64,000 nt of DNA from the NCBI RefSeq assembly GCF_004123195.1, contig NZ_SDLI01000004.1, forward strand, positions 248,001 to 312,000, in the 5' to 3' direction. This document shows, piece after piece, positions 7,136 to 17,427 of this stretch. Source of the stretch: Ammoniphilus sp. CFH 90114 (GTDB lineage: Bacteria; Bacillota; Bacilli; Aneurinibacillales; RAOX-1). Numbering within the stretch: the first letter of the stretch is position 1; each line of letters starts with the position of its first letter. The translations under genes and the position numbers were made by a program. Below the pieces are notes generated by a model. It had not been told where the DNA came from, did no database searches, and was given only the letters and a program-made list of their open reading frames with translations.

Positions 7136-8599
7136 TTATAGAAGAGGAGCGAGAAGTCTGGCCAACGTTTCTTTCATTTTAGCTGACCATCCGCGTTGTT
7201 GATAATCCTCGAAAGTCAACTGTGTTGTGTGTCCGGCATCCTGTTGAAAAATCTCATACAACTGTCTGCCCAAATTCTTATCGTAAAGAAAAGCGCTGAT
7301 CTCAAAATTTAGTTTAAAACTTCGATTATCCATGTTCGTGGTTCCTACACATGCCACTTCCCCGTCCACCACTACAGTCTTGGCGTGAAGAAATCCTTTT
7401 TCATATAGATAAAATTTTGCTCCCGCTTGTAACAACTCACCTATATAAGCATGAGCTGCCCATTCAACGAACCACGAATCCGGTTTCTTTGGTACCATGA
7501 TCCGAACATCAATGCCCGAAAATGCTGCAATTCGCAAGGCATGTAATACACTTTCATCAGGGACGAAGTAAGGGGTTTGGATAAAAATACTCCGTTTCGC
7601 CTCATAAAAAAGTTTTAAGTGGGCGTTCTTTAATTCTTCTCGTTCGGAGTGTGGACCGCTAGAAACCATTTGTATCGGGGTGTTGCCTGTAGATGATCTA
7701 ACCTCCGGAAAAAATTCCGGTTGGAAAGTCATGAGATCCTTTGACGCGACATTCCAATCTAGTAAAAATTGAGCTTGCAGCCATCCTACCGAACTTCCTG
7801 TCACTTTGATATGGGTATCTCGCCAAGCTCCTATTTTAGGATTAAGTCCTAAGTACTCATCTCCTATGTTGTATCCCCCAACAAAACCTACTATCCCATC
7901 CACTATCGCGATTTTCCTATGGTTGCGATAGTTAATCCGATGGTTGAGGTAGGGGATCTTAGAAGGAAAGAAAGGGATCACTTTTCCTCCTGCACGAATT
8001 AAAGGTTCAAAAAAATGTAGAGATAACCCTTTAGAACCAACATGATCATACATCACCCTAACCTCAATCCCTTCTTGAGCCTTCTCGGTTAGGACCTCTA
8101 GCACCTTACGACCCAAGTCATCATCGCGGAATAAATAATAGAGTAAATGAACATGGTGATTTGCCTGTTTGATTTGCTCAAAAAGGGCATAAAACTTTTC
8201 CTCACCAGTGGTGTAAACCGTCACTTCATTGTCAAGGGTCAATACCGATTCACCGCTTACTAAATTCATATAAATAAGAGCATCGTACTTACTCAAGATT
8301 TCGGACTGTTTCAGAAGTCCCTGATTGATTTCTTCCGCTTGCTGCTGAATCTTTTTATGAAGCTCCTTCATACATTGATTATTGAGCTTGTACACCTTTT
8401 TACGCGCCATGTTTCTTCCAAAAAACAAGTACAGAACGAACCCCAAAATTGGAATTAGGAGAAGCAACATCAACCATACCCATGTTGAGCTTATACTTTT
8501 TCGCTCCAGAAATATGATCCCTATAGCGAGCAGAAAATTAATGAACGGGATAACCAAAAATAAAGCGAAATGTTCCGATAGGAATGGTATGGCTTCCAT
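7136..8599 (-). CDS. cls: Cardiolipin synthase
   Basis: A 487-aa phospholipase-D superfamily enzyme with two N-terminal membrane segments and two HKD motifs (HRKIAIVDG and HAKTVVVDG), each giving the H-x-K-x4-D catalytic set. It joins two phosphatidylglycerols into cardiolipin and glycerol at the membrane. ATG at 8599 is preferred because GGGGGG lies 8 nt before it; an in-frame ATG at 8614 overlaps that ribosome site. It is apparently transcribed alone. Confidence 0.9.
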   Translation of the reverse strand: MEAIPFLSEHFALFLVIPFINFLLAIGIIFLERKSISSTWVWLMLLLLIPILGFVLYLFFGRNMARKKVYKLNNQCMKELHKKIQQQAEEINQGLLKQSEILSKYDALIYMNLVSGESVLTLDNEVTVYTTGEEKFYALFEQIKQANHHVHLLYYLFRDDDLGRKVLEVLTEKAQEGIEVRVMYDHVGSKGLSLHFFEPLIRAGGKVIPFFPSKIPYLNHRINYRNHRKIAIVDGIVGFVGGYNIGDEYLGLNPKIGAWRDTHIKVTGSSVGWLQAQFLLDWNVASKDLMTFQPEFFPEVRSSTGNTPIQMVSSGPHSEREELKNAHLKLFYEAKRSIFIQTPYFVPDESVLHALRIAAFSGIDVRIMVPKKPDSWFVEWAAHAYIGELLQAGAKFYLYEKGFLHAKTVVVDGEVACVGTTNMDNRSFKLNFEISAFLYDKNLGRQLYEIFQQDAGHTTQLTFEDYQQRGWSAKMKETLARLLAPLL

Positions 8600-8684
8600 G
8601 ACATATCCCCCCATTTACATTGGAAAAGTTCACTTAGTTTATATGAGTCTCCTACCTTTTATACATAAGAGCTTTTTACATATG

Positions 8685-8713
8685 AAAAAAGGAGTCCTCT
8701 CCAAGAAGACTCC
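8685..8713 (-). terminator. Terminator after mqnD
   Basis: On the minus strand GGAGTC and GACTCC form a stem with an 11-nt loop, followed by TTTTTT. Confidence 0.75.
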
Positions 8714-8730
8714 ATCCATTGAACTTCTAA

Positions 8731-9561
8731 CTAACGCAGTTTCGCTAAGTCCACCATCGGAACAAGTCCTTCTTCGGAAGCACGATAAAGTAGCGTAGAG
8801 ACTGCCTCATATCCTTTTTCCCCAAGATTCGCTGTATATTCGTTTACGTAAAGATCAATATGGGCTTGTGCTACTTGTGGGGACAATTCTTGAGCATGAC
8901 ATAACACATATTCTCTAGAGGCCTCAGGATGCGCCCACGCATATTCCACCGACTGACGAATCCAGTTCGCAATGGCTGTATGGTCAAGAGAGCGATGGGC
9001 GATAATCGCACCTAATGGAATGGGTAATTCCGTGTCGGTCTCCCACCATTGTCCTAAATCAGCTAACATTGTAAGTCCATAAGTAGGATAGGTAAAACGA
9101 GCTTCATGAATGACCAGTCCCGCATCCACCTTCCCATCGCGGACAGCTGGCATGATTTCGTGGAACGGTAAAACTACGATCTCGCCAACGCCCCCAGGCA
9201 CATGTCTTGCTGCCCATAAACGGAATAATAAGTAGGCGGTCGAACGCTCACTTGGCACAGCCACACGTTGTCCGGACAGGACGGATGGGTCATTCGTCTC
9301 GCTGGAAGTTAGCACGAGTGGGCCGCATCCTCTGCCCAAGGCTCCCCCGCATGGAAGTAAAGCGTAATCTGTCAACACCCATGGCAAGGCAGCATAAGAA
9401 ATTTTCAAGATATTAGGTGCGCCTGCTTCCGTAGCTAACCGATTGGTAATATCAATATCCGCATACGTGACATCAAGTTTTGGGGCACCTGGTATTAATC
9501 CGTGTGCCCAGGCGTGAAAAACAAATGTGTCGTTTGGACAAGGGGAATAAGCAATTCTCAT
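8731..9561 (-). CDS. mqnD: 1,4-dihydroxy-6-naphthoate synthase MqnD
   Basis: A 276-aa periplasmic-binding-protein-fold enzyme of the futalosine route to menaquinone. The N-terminus RIAYSPCPNDTFVFHAW and the segment VIHEARFTYP are typical of MqnD, which converts cyclic dehypoxanthine futalosine to 1,4-dihydroxy-6-naphthoate. Its ATG overlaps the end of mqnB by 4 bp, so the two are translationally coupled. mqnA and mqnC are not in the window. Confidence 0.92.
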   Translation of the reverse strand: MRIAYSPCPNDTFVFHAWAHGLIPGAPKLDVTYADIDITNRLATEAGAPNILKISYAALPWVLTDYALLPCGGALGRGCGPLVLTSSETNDPSVLSGQRVAVPSERSTAYLLFRLWAARHVPGGVGEIVVLPFHEIMPAVRDGKVDAGLVIHEARFTYPTYGLTMLADLGQWWETDTELPIPLGAIIAHRSLDHTAIANWIRQSVEYAWAHPEASREYVLCHAQELSPQVAQAHIDLYVNEYTANLGEKGYEAVSTLLYRASEEGLVPMVDLAKLR

Positions 9562-10235
9562 GTAAACACCTCCGAAAGTACTGAACTAGCTGATTCTAAT
9601 GTCTGTAACGCTTCCTTTATACGCCATGCCGCTCGGTCTCTTGGTCCTACTTGATTGGAAATCGTGCGAATCTCCAGTACAGGGATAGAGTACATCTGAG
9701 CGGCCGTAGCTACCCCAAATCCCTCCATGGCTTCCGCCACCGCACCAGGAACTCGTTTAGCCAGCTCCATAGCTGTCTCTGCCGTACCCGTTGCAGTCGA
9801 AACCGTAAGGACTGGACCAAGCTTAGCGGGTAAACCTGCTCGGTTCAGCGCCTCAATCACCCGAACCGCTAAACTTTCATCTATAGGAACACGAGTAAAA
9901 CCGAACCCTAGCTCGTCTAGACTCAAGAAGCCCTCTGGGGTTTGCGCCCCTAGATCGGCTCCAATGATCTCCTTTGACACCACAAGGCCCCCATCCTCTA
10001 TTTCTTTAGGAAAACCTCCGCCTATTCCCGCACTTATAACGAGATCATAGCTCTTTCTCGCTAGCAGTCGTGCTGTATTCGCAGCGGCTGCAATAGGTCC
10101 CACACCGGCAAGCTCGACATCAAAGCTTTCATTGCCCTGGAGTCCTCTCATCACCGCTTCTCGTTCTGCCGACACAGCCGTCATCACGAGCGTCCGGTTC
10201 GTTTTCCTGGTTTCTACCACTACATCCGAATTCAT
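9558..10235 (-). CDS. mqnB: Futalosine hydrolase MqnB
   Basis: A 225-aa nucleoside-phosphorylase-fold protein. ISAGIGGGFP and the C-terminal VAEAMEGFGVATAAQ region (acidic residues near the nucleoside site) fit futalosine hydrolase, which releases hypoxanthine from futalosine. The open frame continues upstream to 10466, but ATG at 10235 has AGAGGAG 8-9 nt before it and fits the family N-terminus. It overlaps mqnD, its pathway partner, by 4 bp. 5'-methylthioadenosine nucleosidase is a related alternative that mqnD linkage makes unlikely. Confidence 0.88.
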   Translation of the reverse strand: MNSDVVVETRKTNRTLVMTAVSAEREAVMRGLQGNESFDVELAGVGPIAAAANTARLLARKSYDLVISAGIGGGFPKEIEDGGLVVSKEIIGADLGAQTPEGFLSLDELGFGFTRVPIDESLAVRVIEALNRAGLPAKLGPVLTVSTATGTAETAMELAKRVPGAVAEAMEGFGVATAAQMYSIPVLEIRTISNQVGPRDRAAWRIKEALQTLESASSVLSEVFT

Positions 10236-10327
10236 TCCTTTTTCTCCTCTGTTTTCCTGTGCAATAGTTATACCCTTCCCGGATTGTACCATGTTAAGCT
10301 TTCGATGTGAAACGTACAAGCTCGCTG

Positions 10328-10358
10328 AAAAACAAACAAGCCACTCTTGAGAGTGACT
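10328..10358 (-). terminator. Terminator after malate synthase G
   Basis: On the minus strand AGTCACTC and GAGTGGCT pair around a 4-nt loop, followed by a T-rich tract (TGTTTGTTTTT). Confidence 0.7.
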
Positions 10359-10368
10359 TATTCTAAAC

Positions 10369-12546
10369 TTAGGCATTCTGAGCCATCTTTGCTTTAAATT
10401 CAATACGTCGACGATGTAAGATCGGTTCGGTGTAACCACTAGGCTGCTCATATCCCTTAAACACAAGTTCGAGGGCCGCTTGGAACGCTACCGAATCGTC
10501 AAAGTTCTCCGCCATCGGCCTGTAAGCAGGGTCTCCAGCGTTTTGTTCATCTACCACTCTCGCCATACGCTGCATCGTCTCTAAAATCTGTTCCTTAGAA
10601 CAAATTCCATGGTGCAGCCAGTTGGCCATATGTTGACTAGAAATCCTCAGAGTGGCTCGATCCTCCATCAGTCCTACGTTATTAATATCAGGTACCTTAG
10701 AACATCCAATGCCTTGTTCTACCCAACGGACCACATAGCCAAGAATACCTTGTGCATTATTATTTAGCTCTTGTGCGATTTCTTCTGGACTCCACTCAGG
10801 ATTCTTAACAACCGGGATTTCCATGATCTCCCCTCGTAAATCACAAATGGATTCTTTCAACTTATTTTGCACCTCACGTACATCCAACTGATGATAGTGA
10901 AGGGCGTGCAAGGTAGCTGCAGTAGGAGATGGCACCCATGCTGTGTTCCCCCCTGCTTGCAGGTGTCCGATTTTTTGTTTCAACATTTCCTTCATCAAGT
11001 CTGGCATGGCCCACATTCCTTTTCCAATCTGGGCGCGACCCTGTAGTCCACTAGCAAGACCAACATTTACATTCGATTTCTCATAAGCCTGCAACCAAGT
11101 GGAGGATTTCATATCGTTTTTACGAATCATCGGTCCCGCTTCCATCGAGGTATGCATCTCATCTCCAGTTCGATCCAGGAAGCCGGTATTAATAAAGACA
11201 ATACGTTCCTTTACTTCGCGTATGCAAGCCTTAAGATTCAATGAAGTACGACGCTCTTCGTCCATTACCCCAATCTTCAATGTATGACGCGCAAGCCCTA
11301 ACAGGTCTTCCACACGGTTAAACAAAACGTTTGCGAAAGCCACTTCAGCAGATCCATGCATCTTCGGCTTTACGATATAAACAGACCCTGTGTTAGAATT
11401 ATGAAATGAACTATTACCAAGTAAATCATGCTTCGCAATCAAGCTGGTGATCACGGTATCAAGTATTCCTTCAGGTACCTCTTGGCCTTCTTTATCAAGA
11501 ATAGCACCGATAGTCATCAGATGCCCTACGTTACGAATAAATAACAGGGAACGACCTGGCAGAGTGAACTCCTCTCCACGAAGGGATCGGTAAGTTCGAT
11601 CAGGATTTAACGTTCTCTCTACCGTCTTCGTTCCTTTCGCAAAAGTGGCAGTTAATGTCCCCTTCATGAGCCCCAGCCAGTTTCGATAGACCAGCACCTT
11701 ATCCTCTGCATCTACGGCCGTTACGGAATCCTCACAGTCCATGATCGTCGTTAGAGCCGCTTCCATGAGAATGTCCTTCACACCAGCTTGATCGGATTGA
11801 CCAATGGGGTGATGACGATCCACTTGAATCTCAAAATGAAGTCCGTTATTAATTAACAGTAGAGCAGAAGGAGATTCTGGCTGTCCCTCGAAACCTACAA
11901 GTTTCGTTGCATCAGCCAATGTTGTCGCTTCTCCATTCGTTAGGGCAGCGGATAACTTCCCGTCAACGAGACTGTATCCCACCACTTCCCGGTGAGATGA
12001 TGTAGCTAAAGGAATCGCTTGATCTAGAAAATCCTTAGCAAAAGAAATGACCCTCTGACCGCGAACCGGATTATACGTGGCTTGTCGCTCGGCTCCCTCT
12101 TCCTCGTCAATGGCGTCGGTTCCGTACAAGGCATCATACAAGCTACCCCAACGTGCATTGGCCGCATTCAAGGCATATCGGGCATTATTAATCGGTACAA
12201 CCAATTGGGGACCTGCCTGCATCGTGATTTCCTTGTCTACCCCAGCGGTAGATACTTCGAAGTCTTCAACATCTGGCTCTAAGTAACCAATCTCTTGTAA
12301 AAAAGCTTTGTACTTCGCAAAATCAAAGTCTTTATTATCCTTATGCCATTGATGGATGGCTTCGTGAAGCTCATCTCGTTTGGCTAGCAATGCTTTATTC
12401 TTAGGTGCTAAGTCATGAATTAAGGCATCAAGACCAGACCAAAACTGCTCGCTAGTGACCCCGGTTCCAGGAAGAGCTTCCGTATTCAAAAATTGATATA
12501 GTACAGAAGCAACCTGAAGCTGGCCTACTTGAATATAATCTCTCAT
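10369..12546 (-). CDS. glcB: Malate synthase G
   Basis: A 725-aa single-chain malate synthase, the usual length of the G isoform. It condenses glyoxylate and acetyl-CoA to malate. Visible family segments are [16 protein letters not shown] near residue 265, [13 protein letters not shown], and [15 protein letters not shown] near the C-terminus. No isocitrate lyase is nearby, so it more likely serves glycolate/glyoxylate use than the full glyoxylate shunt (inference). An 8-codon reading frame overlaps its start, and a LysR regulator is divergent. Confidence 0.95.
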   Translation of the reverse strand: MRDYIQVGQLQVASVLYQFLNTEALPGTGVTSEQFWSGLDALIHDLAPKNKALLAKRDELHEAIHQWHKDNKDFDFAKYKAFLQEIGYLEPDVEDFEVSTAGVDKEITMQAGPQLVVPINNARYALNAANARWGSLYDALYGTDAIDEEEGAERQATYNPVRGQRVISFAKDFLDQAIPLATSSHREVVGYSLVDGKLSAALTNGEATTLADATKLVGFEGQPESPSALLLINNGLHFEIQVDRHHPIGQSDQAGVKDILMEAALTTIMDCEDSVTAVDAEDKVLVYRNWLGLMKGTLTATFAKGTKTVERTLNPDRTYRSLRGEEFTLPGRSLLFIRNVGHLMTIGAILDKEGQEVPEGILDTVITSLIAKHDLLGNSSFHNSNTGSVYIVKPKMHGSAEVAFANVLFNRVEDLLGLARHTLKIGVMDEERRTSLNLKACIREVKERIVFINTGFLDRTGDEMHTSMEAGPMIRKNDMKSSTWLQAYEKSNVNVGLASGLQGRAQIGKGMWAMPDLMKEMLKQKIGHLQAGGNTAWVPSPTAATLHALHYHQLDVREVQNKLKESICDLRGEIMEIPVVKNPEWSPEEIAQELNNNAQGILGYVVRWVEQGIGCSKVPDINNVGLMEDRATLRISSQHMANWLHHGICSKEQILETMQRMARVVDEQNAGDPAYRPMAENFDDSVAFQAALELVFKGYEQPSGYTEPILHRRRIEFKAKMAQNA

Positions 12547-12569
12547 ATGTCTTTCCTCCTTATATTCAT
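12543..12569 (-). CDS. 8-codon leader ORF overlapping the malate synthase start
   Basis: ATG at 12569, preceded by GAAGGAGG, opens M-N-I-R-R-K-D-I and stops at a TGA that overlaps the glcB ATG (ATGA). Its tandem AGG-AGG arginine codons are also the glcB ribosome site. This arrangement would couple glcB translation to the mini-ORF. Expression is not proven. Confidence 0.4.
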   Translation of the reverse strand: MNIRRKDI

Positions 12570-12722
12570 ATGACTAGCCTCCTTCAATCCTTTAAGGATT
12601 TTTTTGGCTGTCATAGATACATCCCATCTTCTTTGTTTCTATTATATAATAAGAAGGACCATAACAAATAATATATATTTTGAATGTACATTATGCATTT
12701 AAGTTATAAAGAGGGTGGATAG

Positions 12723-13625
12723 ATGGATATTCGTCATTTAGAGTATTTTTCAGAGGTTGCCAAACACTTGAGTTTTACAAAAGCAGCGTCAACACTGCAT
12801 GTTTCCCAACCTTCGATTAGTAAAGCGATCAAGACCATTGAGGAGGAACTAGGGGTTCCTTTGTTCTATCGTTCTTCGAAGCAACTTGAACTCACCGATG
12901 CAGGAAAGGCTGTACTGGTTAATGCCAAGAATGTCCTCGATGCCTTTAACAATCTAACTTCTGAGCTAAGCGACCTCATGGAGTATAAGAAAGGTGAGAT
13001 TAGAATAGGGATTCCTCCAATTATGGGGGCGGCTTTCTTCTCTAAATTAATTAGTCAGTTTAAAGAGGCTTATCCCTTGATTACGATTACGTTGACTGAA
13101 GTGGGTACCAAGCTAATTAAACAGGGAGTCGAGGAAGGTTCACTAGATATTGGATTAATCTGTAGTTTGCCTGTACATAGTGAACAATTTGAAGTTATCA
13201 AACTATCAAAAGACCCCTTGATGTTGATTGTACATCAGGACCATCCGCTTGCTTCAAAACCAAGTGTTAATTTACGAGAGCTAGAGAAAGAACCCTTTAT
13301 TCTTTACCGCAAAGACTTTTCGCTGCATGACCGAATTATCGAGCAATGTTCAAAACATGACTTCTATCCTCATATCGTTTGTGAGAGCTCTCAGAAGGAT
13401 TTTATGATCGAACTTGTAGAAGCAAAATTGGGAGTGGCGTTGTTGCCTAGTAGAATCTGCCGTAATATGAATCATCCAACTATTCATGCCGTTTCTCTAG
13501 ACCAGGCTGATATTAACCTTGAACTAGGTTTGGTGTGGAAGAAAAATAAATACCTCCCGTTCAGTGTAAGGGAATTTATCACCATCGCCAGAGAAGAAAT
13601 CAAAAAGGATACAGCCTCATCCTAG
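12723..13625 (+). CDS. LysR family transcriptional regulator
   Basis: A 300-aa protein with an N-terminal LysR helix-turn-helix (residues about 17-37, TKAASTLHVSQPSISKAI) and a periplasmic-binding-like effector domain. It resembles the CidR/YwbI branch. It is transcribed away from malate synthase G across 176 bp, the classic arrangement for a LysR regulator and its target, so it probably controls glcB in response to a small organic acid (inference). Confidence 0.88.
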   Translation: MDIRHLEYFSEVAKHLSFTKAASTLHVSQPSISKAIKTIEEELGVPLFYRSSKQLELTDAGKAVLVNAKNVLDAFNNLTSELSDLMEYKKGEIRIGIPPIMGAAFFSKLISQFKEAYPLITITLTEVGTKLIKQGVEEGSLDIGLICSLPVHSEQFEVIKLSKDPLMLIVHQDHPLASKPSVNLRELEKEPFILYRKDFSLHDRIIEQCSKHDFYPHIVCESSQKDFMIELVEAKLGVALLPSRICRNMNHPTIHAVSLDQADINLELGLVWKKNKYLPFSVREFITIAREEIKKDTASS

Positions 13626-13647
13626 GATGAATGGTTGTATCCTTCTT
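13605..13647. terminator. Bidirectional terminator after the LysR gene
   Basis: AAGGATACA and TGTATCCTT form the outer stem, with a palindromic TCATCCTAGGATGA inside. It overlaps the LysR stop codon and serves the convergent permease gene. Confidence 0.75.
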
Positions 13648-13651
13648 AAGT

Positions 13652-15481
13652 CTAAAACGGAAACAGTAACGGTAATACGATTAAGGTAATGATCCCGATC
13701 ATCACCTGGAGCGGCAATCCAACCTTTACAAAATCTATAAACTTATAGCCACCAGCCGTCATCACCAGGGCATTCGTGGGTGAAGCTACAGGTGTGGCAA
13801 AAGCCATGCTTGCAGCGATAGAAACCGTCATAAGTAAAGGATAGGGACTTACTCCCATATTGGTTGCTGCCGTTATAGCAATCGGGGCAAACAATACAGC
13901 GGTTGCTGTATTACTAATGAACTGACTGAAGATATTCGTTAAGAAATAGATTCCAGCGAGTACTGCAATGGGTCCGTAAACTCCCAGGTTTTGTACAAGT
14001 CGTTCTGAAATGAACGTGACTCCCCCTGTTTTTTCTAAAGCTGTTGCCATAGGCAGCATCGCTGCTATTAAGACGACACTCTCCCAGTTAATACTGCTGT
14101 ATGCCTCCTCAAGATTGCGCAAACACCCAGTTAAGACCATGAGAAAAGCAGCAACTAGAATCGTCGTTACCGCTGGAAGAATCTCAAGCGTCATCGTTAC
14201 CAACATGGCTACCATAATCAAGGCTGCCACCGGTGCTTTTCCATTCGTAGCCGCTTTACTTGCTTCCTCCTTCGGCTGACCTACAACCACTACGTCTTTT
14301 GCTTCCTGAGCAAGCAGTTCAATGTCTTCCCAACTTCCTTCCACAAGCAGGGCATCCCCGAATTTGAGCTTTTCCTTCGTAAAATCCTTTAACAACATTT
14401 CCCCTCGCCGATTTAATCCCAGGACGTGGACTTTGAAGCGTTCACGAAAACGCGTATCAAGGATCGTTTGATTCAATAGACTGGAATGAGGCGTCAACAA
14501 TACCTCTACGATGCCAATGCCCTTACGATTAAATACTTTTTCTGATTTTGACATTCGGTCCGATAATAAGAAAAGTCCGTAGTGATTGATGAGCTTCTGC
14601 ATGTCGATCCGTGCACCTTGGACAAAAAGAATGTCGTTCTCAGCAATCATAGTTTCTGGTCCAGCGAGGATGTGTTTACCTTTTCGCTCGATATGTAAAA
14701 CATAGATGCCAAAAGTTGCAGGAAACTTTAACTCCAACAGTCTCTTTCCTACGATGTTAGAATCTCGACCTACACGGATCGGATAAACTTGATCCGACAG
14801 CTGATAAAGGTTAGCCAGATTGAGAGAGTCAGGGAAACCCGTTCTCTTTTGTTGGTAGTCTGCTATCGTGGTCTGTGGCAACAGTGAACGACCGATAAAA
14901 ACCATGAAAAGTAACCCGCAGACTAGGATTACAATTCCCATGGGAGTAAAATCAAAAAACGAAAAGGGTTCTAACCCGTACTTTACCAACACTTGGCTAA
15001 CCACAAGATTCGGTGGCGTTCCAATAAGAGTCAGAACTCCTCCCAAGCTGCTAGCGAATGACAAAGGAATAAGAAAACGTGAGGGATGGATATTTAAATT
15101 CACAGAGAGACTGACAATCACCGGAAGCAAGACGGCTACTGTTCCTGTATTGCTCATGAAGCCACTAAAGATCGCCACCGTAACCATAATAACGGTCAAT
15201 AACTGCGCTTCATTGTTTCCGGCAAGCCTTAGAAGTGAGTTCCCCATCATCTTAGCTAGACCCGTCCGAAATATCCCCCCACCTACAATAAATAACGCTG
15301 CGATCATAATCACAACCGAATCAGAAAAACCTGCTAACGCTTCCTTAACATCAATAATCCCAGCTAACAACAAGCATAACAAGGAAGCAACAGCAACGAG
15401 ATCAGCCCTCCACCGCCCCCATACAAATAAGACTGTCGTAAATATAAGAATAAAGAAAGTAACCCACATCTGATAAGGCAT
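13652..15481 (-). CDS. SLC13-type permease with two TrkA-C domains
   Basis: A 609-aa membrane protein: a first block of transmembrane segments (to about residue 205), two soluble RCK_C/TrkA-C domains (about 225-395), then a second membrane block. The paired motifs MSNTGTVAVLLP and ISNTATAVLFAP, each with an SNT signature, are typical of SLC13/DASS transporters. Members carry dicarboxylates, sulfate or other anions with sodium; the TrkA-C domains probably sense a ligand. The substrate is unknown. Confidence 0.88.
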   Translation of the reverse strand: MPYQMWVTFFILIFTTVLFVWGRWRADLVAVASLLCLLLAGIIDVKEALAGFSDSVVIMIAALFIVGGGIFRTGLAKMMGNSLLRLAGNNEAQLLTVIMVTVAIFSGFMSNTGTVAVLLPVIVSLSVNLNIHPSRFLIPLSFASSLGGVLTLIGTPPNLVVSQVLVKYGLEPFSFFDFTPMGIVILVCGLLFMVFIGRSLLPQTTIADYQQKRTGFPDSLNLANLYQLSDQVYPIRVGRDSNIVGKRLLELKFPATFGIYVLHIERKGKHILAGPETMIAENDILFVQGARIDMQKLINHYGLFLLSDRMSKSEKVFNRKGIGIVEVLLTPHSSLLNQTILDTRFRERFKVHVLGLNRRGEMLLKDFTKEKLKFGDALLVEGSWEDIELLAQEAKDVVVVGQPKEEASKAATNGKAPVAALIMVAMLVTMTLEILPAVTTILVAAFLMVLTGCLRNLEEAYSSINWESVVLIAAMLPMATALEKTGGVTFISERLVQNLGVYGPIAVLAGIYFLTNIFSQFISNTATAVLFAPIAITAATNMGVSPYPLLMTVSIAASMAFATPVASPTNALVMTAGGYKFIDFVKVGLPLQVMIGIITLIVLPLLFPF

Positions 15482-15577
15482 AAACGAATCGTATATCTCC
15501 CCTCTTGATTTAACATCATGCCCATTGGAATATTACTCCATTTCCCCTTCCTCTATTATATATCAGAAGGAATAAGA

Positions 15578-15611
15578 CAAAAAGAAATAAGCACGAGCAA
15601 AAAGCCCGTGC
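15578..15611 (-). terminator. Terminator after the metallophosphoesterase gene
   Basis: On the minus strand GCACGGGC and GCTCGTGC pair around TTTTT, followed by TTATTTCTTTTTG. Confidence 0.75.
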
Positions 15612-15618
15612 ATTTCCC

Positions 15619-16734
15619 TTAGTCAAAACGGATATCAATTTGTACAATCTCGGATCGACTGCCAATTCTGATTGGAGGACCCCAGAAGCCAAAACCAGAG
15701 GATACAATGACATGCAACAAACCTTTCTTTAAGTATCCCCAATCTAGTTCATACATTTTTTTCGTGATGAGATGATTAGGTGCCATCTGACCCCGATGGG
15801 TATGTCCCGATACCATCAGATCAATGCCATGTGCTCGTGCTTCATCCAATCCATAAGGCTGATGATCCATTAGAAGAAGGGGCCGGGCTGGATCAAGTCC
15901 GGTTAATAGATCATTTAACTTTAGTCGATTTTTTTCCGTTCGATCTTTTCTTCCTATAACATAAAACCCTTCTTCTATTTCAATCGCTTCATCTAATAGA
16001 ATCTTTATATTGATTTTTTCCATTTGCTCTATGAATCGCGGGATTTTCCCACCATAATATTCGTGGTTGCCAAGCACCCCAAACACACCAAGTGGGGCCT
16101 TCAGTTGCTTCATTACTTCTCCCATATTCTTACGGATAAAAGGTTCCGGGTCATCATCAATAATGTCACCTGGCAATAGAATCAAGTCAGGATTGAGTTC
16201 ATTTACTCCCTTTACCAATCTTCGCAAATGCGCCTTACCAGAAAGAGTGCCGAAGTGCATATCGGAAGCCATCGCGATACGAAGCTGCTTGAACGGCCCC
16301 GCCTTCTTAGGGATATGAATATCATATCTTCTTACGACCGGGCTGTGTGCATTAAATGTACCATAGGCAAAAATCATAAAGAAAATAAAAATCGTCAGGT
16401 AGCCAGACCAAAAGATACTCGTCTCTAGGGGTATGGAAAATCCATAGGTACTCATGATGACTAAAATATTGACTATGGGTAACAGGAGAATGGCATATTG
16501 AAGGATGGCCATCCAATAGGAACCTATCATTCTAAATATCGAGAAACGATGGCCGAATCGACTTAAAAAGTAAGCAAAAGCTATAAATCCAACGATTAAG
16601 GCATAAAGGCCTGGGTACTGGAATTGAAACACGGTTTCGAGCCAGACCCATCCATTCCAGCCAATATAAAAAACGAGTAAGGAATAAAGGGTAAATATCC
16701 CAAGGACACTTCCTGCCATCTTTGAACGTTTCAC
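15619..16734 (-). CDS. Membrane-anchored metallophosphoesterase (YkuE/YaeI-like)
   Basis: A 371-aa protein with several N-terminal transmembrane segments followed by a calcineurin-like phosphoesterase domain. The metal motifs are present: SDMHFG (D-x-H), LLPGDIIDD (GD), VLGNHEYYGG (GNHE) and VSGHTHRGQ (GHTH). Relatives act on lipid or nucleotide phosphoesters at the membrane surface. It starts at GTG directly after the TAA of the upstream hydrolase (TAAGTG), so the two are translationally coupled. Confidence 0.86.
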   Translation of the reverse strand: MKRSKMAGSVLGIFTLYSLLVFYIGWNGWVWLETVFQFQYPGLYALIVGFIAFAYFLSRFGHRFSIFRMIGSYWMAILQYAILLLPIVNILVIMSTYGFSIPLETSIFWSGYLTIFIFFMIFAYGTFNAHSPVVRRYDIHIPKKAGPFKQLRIAMASDMHFGTLSGKAHLRRLVKGVNELNPDLILLPGDIIDDDPEPFIRKNMGEVMKQLKAPLGVFGVLGNHEYYGGKIPRFIEQMEKINIKILLDEAIEIEEGFYVIGRKDRTEKNRLKLNDLLTGLDPARPLLLMDHQPYGLDEARAHGIDLMVSGHTHRGQMAPNHLITKKMYELDWGYLKKGLLHVIVSSGFGFWGPPIRIGSRSEIVQIDIRFD

Positions 16735-17427
16735 TTAGAGATTTCCTTGAAGAAACTTGGATAAAATGATCCAGGCATCTTCTGAAGCTTGTTCATGATA
16801 GTTACGATGTCCCTTCAGAAAAAAACCGTGTCCTGGTTCAGGATATAATTTATATTCAGCGATCTGACCTCTTACTTGAAGAGCACGACACATGTCCACG
16901 GACTCTTGAGCATCAAAGATTGAATCCTGTTCACCATGAACAAAAAGCATGGGTATCTTAACTTTATCCGCTAGATCGATAGGAGAGACTGGTTTTTTAT
17001 GATCCAGAACAGGGTAATAAGCTTGTCCGTAAAATGATACTGAGACTTTAAGTTCCTCTATATTTGCTCCAGATAGCATTGCAATGCTTCCACCGCGGCA
17101 TATCCCAATGAGACCTAGTCTATTGTAATCTACTCTCTCATTTTCCTTGAAGAACTCAATAGCTTGCCGAATTCCCTCTACAATATCTTGATCGGACGGA
17201 TCCTTTTCTTTTGATTGCCATCCATGAGCTAATACGACATAACCTAGTGAAGCTAGTCGACGGGCAAAGTTGATGTCCATTTCCTGCAACCCAAAGATTC
17301 CATGAATCGTGACGATCGCCGGAAGCTTGCCCATCGCTTCTGGTTGACATAGCACGGAAGAAAACAACGTATTCTCATTCTCGTAGTTTACCTGTATGAC
17401 GTTTACATCCAGTTCAGAAGATTTCAT
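16735..17427 (-). CDS. Dienelactone hydrolase family protein
   Basis: A 230-aa alpha/beta hydrolase. The nucleophile elbow G-I-C-R-G-G carries Cys, as in dienelactone hydrolase; Asp in HGEQDSIF and His in PGHGFF complete the triad. ATG at 17427, with GGAAGG 9 nt before it, is preferred over an upstream in-frame ATG at 17472. It forms a two-gene unit with the metallophosphoesterase. The physiological substrate is unknown. Confidence 0.85.
   Translation of the reverse strand: MKSSELDVNVIQVNYENENTLFSSVLCQPEAMGKLPAIVTIHGIFGLQEMDINFARRLASLGYVVLAHGWQSKEKDPSDQDIVEGIRQAIEFFKENERVDYNRLGLIGICRGGSIAMLSGANIEELKVSVSFYGQAYYPVLDHKKPVSPIDLADKVKIPMLFVHGEQDSIFDAQESVDMCRALQVRGQIAEYKLYPEPGHGFFLKGHRNYHEQASEDAWIILSKFLQGNL

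Noticed and set aside
13652-15481. Arsenite or TrkA-type potassium transporter
   Set aside because: The paired SNT motifs and two membrane blocks around RCK_C domains fit SLC13 transporters better.
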